The notes beneath the pieces are model-generated. The model made no database searches and was not told the DNA's origin. It was given only the letters and a program-made list of their open reading frames with translations. The position numbers and the translations under genes are program-made. A DNA stretch of 64,000 nt from Limnohabitans_A sp048020265 (GTDB lineage: Bacteria > Pseudomonadota > Gammaproteobacteria > Burkholderiales > Burkholderiaceae_C): positions 2,108,001 through 2,172,000 of the forward strand of contig NZ_CP171843.1 of NCBI RefSeq assembly GCF_048020265.1, read 5' to 3'. Positions 25,688 to 33,792 of this stretch are shown one piece after another. The first letter of the stretch is position 1, and every line of letters starts with the position of its first letter.

Positions 25688-26282
25688 TGGCAATTGGCTG
25701 TAAGTGGTTGATTCAAATGGAAATGAATTCCTGCAGAGCTGGAGTTTAGTCCACCACCACCGCGCCAAACCAGATGGTCGATGCCACCCTCGGCACGATT
25801 TGCAGACTGAAGGCCAACGCCAACAGTGGCCAATCGCCCCGGAGGTTGGGCCGACGCCCTGAAAACCCAGATACGGAATACCCCAAGCTCAGCAGCCCCT
25901 CAACGGCTGTTGAACGGATCAAAGCGAGATGGTTGTGTTGTTCGGAACTTTGCTGATGTGGTTGGAATGGCTCACGAAGCCATTCAGCGCAACCACGCCT
26001 GGTACCGGGCAATTTGTCTTGGACACCGGGGGAAGCCCCCGGCAGTGGACGAATCCTTGCACGCCTTTTTCCTCGCCCCATCCACGCGCCACGATCCCCA
26101 TTCCTGTGCTCACGCACAGCTGAATGGCGGTCACCCTCGGCAATTCCCTTCGTTTCAGGCGTCAGCTCCGGCAACGGAGGCTTTGAGGTTCTCAGGAACC
26201 CAGAGCCAGTTGTGTAAACAGGTTTCAGACAGCAGGCAATTTTCTGCACTGGAGCCAACGCTGACAAGAGAAGGAACGCATC
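25688..26282 (+). promoter_or_regulatory. rne: Long hairpin-rich rne leader
   Basis: Gene-free 595 bp before rne. Perfect hairpins include AATGGCT/AGCCATT (25966-25984), CCGGGGG/CCCCCGG (26026-26042), CTGTGC/GCACAG (26104-26119), CTCCG-GCAA-CGGAG (26166-26179) and GGTTC/GAACC (26187-26200). None is followed by a T-run, so they look like leader-RNA structures rather than terminators. E. coli RNase E controls its own mRNA through its leader; similar feedback here is inference. Confidence 0.5.
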
Positions 26283-29200
26283 ATGAAACGGATGCTGATC
26301 AATGCCACGCAAGCTGAAGAGCGCCGCCTGGCCATCGTCGATGGACAAAAACTCCTCGACTACGAAATCGAAATCGAAGGCCGCGAACAGCGCAAGGGCA
26401 ATATCTACCAAGCGGTGGTGACCCGCGTCGAGCCCTCGCTTGAAGCCTGCTTTGTGGACTACGGCGAAGACCGCCACGGCTTTTTGCCCTTCAAGGAAAT
26501 CTCGCGCCAATACTTTGCCGAAGGCGTGTCCGTCAGCCAAGCCCGCATCCAGGACGTCATCAAGGAGGGCCAATCCCTTTTGGTGCAGGTCGAAAAGGAA
26601 GAGCGCGGCAACAAAGGTGCGGCGCTCACCACCTTCGTCAGCCTGGCTGGCCGTTATGTGGTGCTCATGCCCAACAACCCCCGTGGTGGTGGCGTCAGCC
26701 GCCGCATCGAGGGCGACGACCGGGCCGAGCTCAAAGAAGCCATGGACCAGCTGGAATACCCCAAAGGCATGTCCATCATTGCCCGCACCGCAGGCATTGG
26801 TCGCTCCGCGCCCGAGCTGCAGTGGGACCTGAACTATTTGCTCAAGCTCTGGAGCGCCATCGATGGCGCCTCCAAAGGCGGCAAGGGTGCCTTCCTGATT
26901 TACCAGGAATCCTCACTGGTCATCCGCGCGATTCGTGACTACTTCAACAACGACATCGGCGATATCCTGATCGACACCGACGACATCTACGACCAGGCTC
27001 AGCAGTTCATGAGCCACGTGATGCCCGAATTCGCGCCGCGTGTGAAACGCTACCGCGACGACGCGCCGCTGTTCAGCCGTTTCCAGATCGAGCACCAGAT
27101 CGAATCGGCCTATGCCCGCACGGTGCAACTGCCTTCTGGTGGCGCCATCGTGATCGACCACACCGAAGCTTTGGTGTCGGTCGACGTCAACTCCGCCCGC
27201 GCCATCAAGGGCGGCGACATCGAAGAAACCGCCACCCGCACCAACCTGGAAGCCGCCGACGAAGTGGCCCGCCAAATGCGTTTGCGCGACCTGGGTGGCC
27301 TGATCGTGATCGACTTCATCGACATGGAAGAGGCCAAGAACCGCCGCGAAGTGGAAAACCGCTTGCGCGACGCCCTGCGCCAGGACCGCGCCCGCGTGCA
27401 GTTCGGCACCATCAGCAAGTTCGGCCTCATGGAAATGAGCCGCCAGCGCTTGAAGCCCGCCCTGTCCGAAGGTGCGTCCATCCCCTGCCCACGTTGCGGC
27501 GGCGCGGGCCACATCCGCGATACCGAAAGCTCGGCACTGCAGATCCTGCGCATCATCCAGGAAGAGTCCATGAAGGACAACAGCGCCGCCGTGCACGCCC
27601 AAGTGCCCGTCGAAGTCGCGTCTTTCCTGCTCAACGAAAAACGTTCCGAAATCGCCAAGATCGAGCTGCAGCAACGCATCAACGTGCTGCTGGTGCCCAA
27701 CAAGTCGCTGGAAACCCCGCACTACAAGCTGGAGCGCCTCAAGCACGACGATCCTCGCCTGGACCGCATCGAAGCCAGCTACAAGATGGCCGAAGAGATC
27801 GAAGATGCGACCACCGTCACGCGCCGTTCGCAAGAGCCCACCAACAAGCAAACGCCTGTCATCAAGGGCGTGTTGCCCGATGCACCTGCGCCGATTGCCC
27901 CGGTCAAGCCCGAAGCCCCGGTGGCTGCGGCCAAACCTGCACGCAAAGCCGCAGCAGTCCCCGTGGTCGCTCCAGCAGCCTCCGGCGGTTTCTTTGGCTG
28001 GTTGAAAAACCTGTTCGGTGGCAGCGCCCCTGAAGCAGCCCTCGCAACTGTGGGCAAGAAAGACGAAAAAGCACGCGAAGGCCGCAACGGCGAGCGCCGC
28101 ACTGAAGGCCGCGAAGGTGGCCGCGATGGCGAACGACGTGAAGGCGGCCGTGACGGCCGCCGTGGTGGACGCGATGGCCGCCGTGGCGAGCGCAGCGAAA
28201 ACGCCACAGGCGAAGTCCGCGCACCCCGCGAAGGCGGTCGTCGTGGTGAAGGCCGCGGCGAGGCACGTGCCGAAGGTCGCAACGAATTGCGTGAAGGCGA
28301 AGCCCGCCCCGCACGCGGCGAACGCGCTGAGCGGGGTGAGCGCGCAGAACGTCCTGTAGGCGAGCGCGCACCACGCGAAGGCCGCCGCGACGGGCGTGGC
28401 GAGAACCGCAACGAAGGCCGCAGCGAGGCACAGCCTGAGCTGAACGCCGATGGCAGCGAAGTGCGCAGCGAGCGCGCCCCCCGAGGCGAAGGCCGTGGTG
28501 AGGGACGCCGCGAACGTGGCGAGCGCAACGGTGAAGGCCGTCGTGAGCGCGGCGAACGCGGTGGTGAACGCCGCCCAGCAGACGCTGCAGCCAGCGATGC
28601 CCAGGCCCCTGAGACCGACGTGATCACCCCTGAAGGGCAAGAAGCCAACGCGACGCAAGAAGGCGGTGCACCGTCTGAGAACAACGGCGAACGCCGTGAA
28701 CGCCGCTCGCGTGACCGCTACGGTCGTGACCGCCGTGAACGTGCTGGCGAACCCCGCCAGGACAACCTGGGCGAAGAAGCTCAAAGCAAGCTGAACGCCG
28801 ACTCGGCTGCCGCACCCAGCTCAGAAGCCACGGCTGAAGACCGGCCAGCGCCACGCTCGTACTTTGAACGTGCGCAGCAAGCCGCCGCAGCGCCCGTTGC
28901 TGCCGCAGCCGAAGCCCCGGCCGCCAGCACCGAAGCGCCTGCAGCCCCTGTGGTCACAGCTTCGGCTGTGTCTGCTCCGGTTGAGGCCCCTGCCCCCGCA
29001 GCCGACCCTGTGGTTGTCACGCCACCCGCAGCACCCGCTGCAGCGCCCCAAGCGGCTGCACGCACGGGTCTGCCTTCCGCGGCGAACTACACCCTGGCAA
29101 TCGACAGCTTGCAACAAGTGGCGCAAAGCTCTGGCCTGATTTGGGTGAACTCTGACGCCGCCAAAGTGGCCGCTGTCCAGGCCGCCATTGCCGCTGAACC

Positions 29201-29312
29201 CCAACCGGTTCGCGTACCACGCGAGCGTCCGCCTGCTGTGGTGCTGGACGAGGGCCCGCTGGTGTTGGTGGAAACACGCAAAGACCTGAAAGACATGAAC
29301 CTGCCTTTCTGA
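26283..29312 (+). CDS. rne: Ribonuclease E
   Basis: Endoribonuclease that starts mRNA decay and processes rRNA and tRNA, scaffold of the degradosome. 1009 residues. N-terminal half: MKRMLINATQAEERRLAIVD, S1 domain (about 38-120), DNase I-like part with LIVIDFIDMEE carrying the Mg-binding Asp, and the zinc link CPRCGGAGHIRDTESS. SGGFFGWLKNLFGG (about 565-580) is likely the membrane-binding amphipathic helix. The tail (about 590-775) is packed with Arg/Glu/Gly repeats such as REGGRDGERR, an RNA-binding scaffold, then Ala/Pro-rich linkers. ATG 26283 is preceded by AGAAGGA. Confidence 0.95.
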   Translation: MKRMLINATQAEERRLAIVDGQKLLDYEIEIEGREQRKGNIYQAVVTRVEPSLEACFVDYGEDRHGFLPFKEISRQYFAEGVSVSQARIQDVIKEGQSLLVQVEKEERGNKGAALTTFVSLAGRYVVLMPNNPRGGGVSRRIEGDDRAELKEAMDQLEYPKGMSIIARTAGIGRSAPELQWDLNYLLKLWSAIDGASKGGKGAFLIYQESSLVIRAIRDYFNNDIGDILIDTDDIYDQAQQFMSHVMPEFAPRVKRYRDDAPLFSRFQIEHQIESAYARTVQLPSGGAIVIDHTEALVSVDVNSARAIKGGDIEETATRTNLEAADEVARQMRLRDLGGLIVIDFIDMEEAKNRREVENRLRDALRQDRARVQFGTISKFGLMEMSRQRLKPALSEGASIPCPRCGGAGHIRDTESSALQILRIIQEESMKDNSAAVHAQVPVEVASFLLNEKRSEIAKIELQQRINVLLVPNKSLETPHYKLERLKHDDPRLDRIEASYKMAEEIEDATTVTRRSQEPTNKQTPVIKGVLPDAPAPIAPVKPEAPVAAAKPARKAAAVPVVAPAASGGFFGWLKNLFGGSAPEAALATVGKKDEKAREGRNGERRTEGREGGRDGERREGGRDGRRGGRDGRRGERSENATGEVRAPREGGRRGEGRGEARAEGRNELREGEARPARGERAERGERAERPVGERAPREGRRDGRGENRNEGRSEAQPELNADGSEVRSERAPRGEGRGEGRRERGERNGEGRRERGERGGERRPADAAASDAQAPETDVITPEGQEANATQEGGAPSENNGERRERRSRDRYGRDRRERAGEPRQDNLGEEAQSKLNADSAAAPSSEATAEDRPAPRSYFERAQQAAAAPVAAAAEAPAASTEAPAAPVVTASAVSAPVEAPAPAADPVVVTPPAAPAAAPQAAARTGLPSAANYTLAIDSLQQVAQSSGLIWVNSDAAKVAAVQAAIAAEPQPVRVPRERPPAVVLDEGPLVLVETRKDLKDMNLPF

Positions 29313-29334
29313 TCGGCCAGCCGATCCACGGGTC

Positions 29335-29364
29335 AAAAACCGGGCGAGTCGCCCGGTTTTTTTT
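29335..29364 (+). terminator. Terminator after rne
   Basis: Stem CCGGGC-GAGTC-GCCCGG (29340-29356) with an A-run before and eight T after; a strong intrinsic terminator. Confidence 0.93.
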
Positions 29365-29576
29365 CGTCAGAAGCAAAGCGGGGTTCGGCTTCGCAGGCAT
29401 GGCACTGAAGTGGTCAAAAAGCGGTCTGCACCGACAGAGGACGTCTATGAACCTTCAGTTCATGACTTTGGCATCCATGAAGACCTGGTCAAACGGGGTA
29501 TGACGAAACGAGAAATCAATTGTGGAAAAGCACTCAAGCCCAGTGAGCTAGAGTCTGGCCACCCGGGAACGGTCGC

Positions 29577-30872
29577 TCAGGACTGCACCACCAAGGCTGC
29601 TTGCTTCCAGGCGGCCATGGCCGCTGCAGGCTCTTGCCGCTGCTCGGCCAATTCGGCCAACGCGCACCAAGCTTTGCGCTTGAGTACAGGCGACTGCAAA
29701 CCCTTGACAGCTTGCGACAACAGGCCTTGGGCTTTGCCCCACAGCTGGTGACGCAAGCACAGCATGCCGGCCAGGTACTGCCAACGCGCATCCTGGGGAT
29801 AGGCCTGCTGAGCCGCCTCCACGCGGGCCAGCCATTGACGGGCTTCGCTGGTTTGCGCATCGGCCAATGCCGCGTCCAGGGCTTGCACCATTCGCGCCAA
29901 TTGATCGGGTGCCCAGCCCGATGAAGGCGACTGCAAGGGCCCCCACACTGGTTGTAACCACTGACGCGCCGCCACCATTGAACCGCCCACAGCCAGGAGC
30001 CGCAAAGCAGCCTCAGCGGCCAAGTCTGGCATTTCACGCTGGGCAGCGCTCAAACCTGTCCACAAACGCTGTACGCCATCGGCGTCGTGCGTGTGCGACA
30101 GCCACTCCAGAATCAAACTGCGCACCAGACTGTTGGCGGTAGCTGGGGTGAAGGCCCGGTGTTTGGCCAGCAAAAGTGCCGTGTCCAGCGCCTGCGCAGG
30201 TTGCCCGGCCAGGCGGGCAGCCTTGAGCTGCAGCCGCATGGCCACCATACGGCGGGCTGTTGCAGGGGGCAAGGACTGTAAAAGTTCCAAACTGCCAGCA
30301 GCATCGCGGTCATCAAGTAGCCAGCGAGCGGCACGAAGTTGGGTGCCTTCGGTCAAAGTCTGACGCTCGGCAGACGGTCCGCCTTGCGCAGTGTCCAGTG
30401 CCGATTGCACATGGTTTTGACGCAGATCGCGATCCTGCAAGGCGTGGGCCGACTCGGCCACCATGATGTGCGCCACAGTGCGCAAAGAAACCGCATGGTC
30501 CAGCTCCAGTCCCGAATCGCGCAGCAGCGCTTCTTTTTCCAGCGCCAATTGCGCGGCTTTGCGAGCCCGCAAAAAACGCCCGGCCATGAACTGGCTGATG
30601 GACTCCAGCAGGGCGGCATGGGCAGCCCGTTCTTTTTGCTGCATGCGCCAGCGTCTGGCTTGCTGAGGCAAAGACAACAAGGCCGACAAAGCCTGTTGGG
30701 CCAGCACCACCACCAGCACGACCAAGCCCAAAACCAACAAAACCAGATTGAGCGACAAATCAATCCGGTACGGCGTCAAGAACAAGGTCACAGTGCCCTG
30801 GTTGTTGCCTGCCAGCCATGCCGCAGCCGCAGCCAAAGCGAACAAGCTGATGAGCCAAAGTGCTGCACGCAT
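29577..30872 (-). CDS. hemY: HemY, TPR membrane protein of the heme cluster
   Basis: 431 residues. Two N-terminal membrane segments (about 4-22 and 38-62), RWRMQQKERAAHAALLESI, then helical tetratricopeptide-like repeats to the end. This is the proteobacterial HemY, a scaffold linked to late heme synthesis, not the protoporphyrinogen oxidase of Gram-positives. ATG 30872 follows hemX by 6 bases. It is the last gene of hemC-hemD-hemX-hemY. Its exact activity is unknown in any species. Confidence 0.85.
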   Translation of the reverse strand: MRAALWLISLFALAAAAAWLAGNNQGTVTLFLTPYRIDLSLNLVLLVLGLVVLVVVLAQQALSALLSLPQQARRWRMQQKERAAHAALLESISQFMAGRFLRARKAAQLALEKEALLRDSGLELDHAVSLRTVAHIMVAESAHALQDRDLRQNHVQSALDTAQGGPSAERQTLTEGTQLRAARWLLDDRDAAGSLELLQSLPPATARRMVAMRLQLKAARLAGQPAQALDTALLLAKHRAFTPATANSLVRSLILEWLSHTHDADGVQRLWTGLSAAQREMPDLAAEAALRLLAVGGSMVAARQWLQPVWGPLQSPSSGWAPDQLARMVQALDAALADAQTSEARQWLARVEAAQQAYPQDARWQYLAGMLCLRHQLWGKAQGLLSQAVKGLQSPVLKRKAWCALAELAEQRQEPAAAMAAWKQAALVVQS

Positions 30873-30878
30873 GTGGGC

Positions 30879-31904
30879 TTACCTTCCAGCCGCCGCGGTG
30901 GCCAGGGCCGTCAAGGAGCCCTCCAGGCGTGGCGTTTCACTGGCTTTCAGCTGCACAGCGGATTGATCGAGCAACTGCAGCATCTGGGTGGTCTTACGAG
31001 AAGACCCATCGGCATAGCGGCGCACAATCACCGCCGCAGAGGCCAGGTCGGCGCGTGCCGCGTCTTTTTGCCGTGCGAGCAAACCCAAGCGGGCGTTGAG
31101 CAGTTTCAGCTTGAGGTTTTCACGCAGGAAAAACCCCTGCTCGGGAGTCAGCAAGGCGGCCTCGGGTGACTCGATGCGGCTGACCCGCACCAAGCCCTTG
31201 AGCTGGTCCGCAAACTGGTTCAGGCCCGCCATCCACCAAGAAGGGGCCGGGCTCTGCCCTGGGGTCAAAGATCGGTTCATGGCCGCTGCCGGCAACTCCT
31301 GGTTGGCCAGCGTCAAACCGTCGACCAACGCCACGCCTTCGTCCAGCTTGATCAACAATCCTGGCAAATCGAAGGTCTGCACCGTGCTCAAACGCTCCAG
31401 ATCTTTTTCAAGCGCCCGCAGCACCGGGGCCAGGCGCGGCTGAGCGGCCCGCTGCACGCGCGTCTGCGCCGATTTGAGGGCAGCGATCAACGGTTCGGCA
31501 CTGCCCGTCAGTTGGGCCTGTTGCTGGGCCATGCGCAACGCCGCCTCAATGTCCACCACCAGGTTTTCGTCACGCGAACGGGACAGGCTTTGCATCAACT
31601 CTTCCAGCTGGCCCCGCTGCAAAGCCACCTCGCCCAGACGGGCCTCGACCAAGGCCAAGCGGGCGGCACTGTCCTTCACCGTTTCTTGCGCCTGCTTGGC
31701 CCAGGCTTTGGCTTCCAGAGATTGCTGGCCCGCATCGGCACTTTGGCGCGCCAGTTGTTCCTGAATGCGTGCCAACTTCTGCCACAGCAAGACAGACACC
31801 AGCAAAGCCAGACCCGCCAGCGCCACAGACAGCCAACGCAGCCAGGCGCGCGGCCCAGACGTGGGTTGGGCAGAAATGGCGTCGGTATCAGGCGTGGAAG
31901 TCAT
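30879..31904 (-). CDS. hemX: HemX-like membrane protein
   Basis: 341 residues. A short cytoplasmic N-terminus, one membrane segment (about 22-42, WLSVALAGLALLVSVLLW), a coiled coil (about 43-110), then a helical periplasmic domain. This is the HemX family usually annotated uroporphyrinogen-III methyltransferase, but it lacks the tetrapyrrole methylase fold, so I do not call an enzyme. The start overlaps the hemD stop by 4 bases. Confidence 0.83.
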   Translation of the reverse strand: MTSTPDTDAISAQPTSGPRAWLRWLSVALAGLALLVSVLLWQKLARIQEQLARQSADAGQQSLEAKAWAKQAQETVKDSAARLALVEARLGEVALQRGQLEELMQSLSRSRDENLVVDIEAALRMAQQQAQLTGSAEPLIAALKSAQTRVQRAAQPRLAPVLRALEKDLERLSTVQTFDLPGLLIKLDEGVALVDGLTLANQELPAAAMNRSLTPGQSPAPSWWMAGLNQFADQLKGLVRVSRIESPEAALLTPEQGFFLRENLKLKLLNARLGLLARQKDAARADLASAAVIVRRYADGSSRKTTQMLQLLDQSAVQLKASETPRLEGSLTALATAAAGR

Positions 31905-32725
31905 GCCAGCGATTTTATAGACTCGGCCTGCGCATCCACAGCCGCAGGCACCAGATCCACCCGCCCCCAGCCCGCCTGTCGCAAGCGCTGGGCAATGCGC
32001 GGGTGCGTGGCCAAGGCCCGCGCCTGCGCCAAAGGCAAGTCAGGACAGGCCTGCGCGAGGTGTTGCGCCGCCTCGGAACTGCTGAACAGCCACGCGCTGC
32101 CGTCGCGCACAGCCTGGCGGGCACGGATTTGCTGGGCAGGTGTCAACGCAGGGGCCTGGCGTACATAGGCCACGGCTTGCAACACCTGCAGGCCCGCGCT
32201 TTCGAGCTGCAGCGCCAGCCAATCGCGCCCCGCGAGCTGTCCTTGGGCATCCGCGCCGCGCACGATCAGCACCGAGGGCTTGGACGGGGAAGCCGCCACT
32301 GCCGCCTGCACCCACTGCGCCACCAAAGCCCACAAAGCTTCCGAATCGAACTGAGGCGCGTCCTCTTCGGGTGAATCAATCAACCCCTCAGGCCAGCCTG
32401 CCGCGAGCAATGCAGCCCGGGTGCCTGGGCCGGTCGACCAGGCGCGGCAGCTGGGCATCGGCAGGCCCGCAGGCCGGGCCGCCATGAAAAAACGCACCGC
32501 ATTGGCGCTGACAAACATCACCGCCAAATGGCCAGGCACCGCCTGCCAGGCCGACTCTAGTGCCGAAGGCTCGGGCAAGGCCGCGATCTCGATCAGAGGA
32601 AACGTCTCGCAAGGCACACCCCGCGCCTGCAAGGCGTCGGCCCAAGTCTGGGCCTCACGCGCAGGACGCGTCACGATCACCCGCCAAGGGGATGCAGCAG
32701 CAGAAGTGGCAGATGCCAGCGCCAT
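31901..32725 (-). CDS. hemD: Uroporphyrinogen-III synthase
   Basis: Cyclises hydroxymethylbilane to uroporphyrinogen III with inversion of ring D. 274 residues from ATG 32725. The family is poorly conserved; RVIVTRPAREAQTWADAL, FVSANAVRFF, GPGTRAALLAAGWP and SAWLFSSSEAAQHL fit the two-lobed fold. A TTG at 32743 overlapping the hemC stop is an alternative start that would allow coupling. Confidence 0.88.
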   Translation of the reverse strand: MALASATSAAASPWRVIVTRPAREAQTWADALQARGVPCETFPLIEIAALPEPSALESAWQAVPGHLAVMFVSANAVRFFMAARPAGLPMPSCRAWSTGPGTRAALLAAGWPEGLIDSPEEDAPQFDSEALWALVAQWVQAAVAASPSKPSVLIVRGADAQGQLAGRDWLALQLESAGLQVLQAVAYVRQAPALTPAQQIRARQAVRDGSAWLFSSSEAAQHLAQACPDLPLAQARALATHPRIAQRLRQAGWGRVDLVPAAVDAQAESIKSLA

Positions 32726-32739
32726 GTCAGCGCCAAACC

Positions 32740-33657
32740 TCAATGCGCTCCGCCGTCGCGCAAGGCCTGCGCCACACTCAGGCCCAGCGCTTCTGCGGCT
32801 TGCAAGCCTTCGGTGCTGGCCTGCGCATCGGCCGTGACCAGGGTGGTCACGCCTTCCGGGTCGCCCCAGGCCGCTTGCAACTTAAGCACACCCGCCTCGA
32901 TGGTGGCGTGTGCGGCCAAAGGCATGGAGCAGCTGCCGCCCATGGCACGGCTCACCGCCCGCTCGGCCGCCACCCGGCGCCACGATGGCGCATCGGCCAA
33001 GGGGGCCAACAGGGCACGCAAATCGGCCCGGTCGCTGCGGATTTCGATGCCCAAAGCGCCCTGCCCTGCGGCCGGCAACATTTGGTCGGTTTCAAAAATG
33101 TGACGAATCCGCTCGGACAAGCCCAGACGCTTGAGGCCCGCTGCCGCCAGCACGATGCCAGCGTACTGGCCTTCGTCGAGTTTGCGCAGGCGCGTGTCCA
33201 GGTTGCCGCGCAGAGGCTCGATCTTCAAATCGGGGCGCAAGGCGCGCAGCAACACGGTGCGGCGCAGGCTCGATGTGCCGACCACCGCGCCTTGCGGCAA
33301 GTCTTCCAGACGGGCGTATTGCGGCGAGACCCAGGCGTCACGCGGGTCTTCGCGCTCCATCACGCAGGCCAGCTCAAAGCCCTCGGGCATGTCCATGGGT
33401 ACATCCTTGAGCGAATGCACCGCGATGTCGGCATGGCCCTCTTGCAAGGCCACTTCGAGCTCCTTGACGAACAGGCCTTTGCCGCCCACTTTGGACAGGC
33501 TGCGGTCCAGAATCTGGTCGCCCTGGGTGGTCATGCCCAGCAGCCGAACCTCGCAACCACGGGCCTCGAGCAGGGACTTGACATGTTCGGCCTGCCACAG
33601 AGCCAGGCGGCTTTCTCGGGTGGCGATGACGATGGCGGGCTGGTGGGTCTCGGTCAC
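32740..33657 (-). CDS. hemC: Porphobilinogen deaminase (hydroxymethylbilane synthase)
   Basis: Polymerises four porphobilinogens into hydroxymethylbilane. 305 residues. IATRESRLALWQAEHV, GGKGLFVKELE, VHSLKDVP with the catalytic Asp nearby, GTSSLRR, and GGSCSMPLAA with the Cys that holds the dipyrromethane cofactor. The start is GTG 33657, the only fit. It is divergent from ppc with 135 bases between the start codons. Confidence 0.96.
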   Translation of the reverse strand: MTETHQPAIVIATRESRLALWQAEHVKSLLEARGCEVRLLGMTTQGDQILDRSLSKVGGKGLFVKELEVALQEGHADIAVHSLKDVPMDMPEGFELACVMEREDPRDAWVSPQYARLEDLPQGAVVGTSSLRRTVLLRALRPDLKIEPLRGNLDTRLRKLDEGQYAGIVLAAAGLKRLGLSERIRHIFETDQMLPAAGQGALGIEIRSDRADLRALLAPLADAPSWRRVAAERAVSRAMGGSCSMPLAAHATIEAGVLKLQAAWGDPEGVTTLVTADAQASTEGLQAAEALGLSVAQALRDGGAH

Positions 33658-33792
33658 GACGGGCTTTCTGAAAAATTTTTGATCCCATCAAAATGAAATC
33701 AATATGTCATTTTGTCTCTCCGGGCGATGCTAGCATGATGTCAAGGGAAATTGACACCCCCGCACAACCCCCTCCAGATCCCCGAGCACACG

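Noticed and set aside
26913..28784. 623-codon antisense ORF in rne
   Set aside because: Low-complexity Ala/Val/Phe translation of the Arg/Glu/Gly-rich rne tail; a GC-bias shadow.
29410..29751. 113-codon plus-strand ORF starting between the rne terminator and hemY
   Set aside because: Half of it overlaps the end of hemY in antisense, it starts with GTG without a ribosome site, and no family is recognisable. The 212 bp between 29365 and 29576 otherwise hold nothing I can support.
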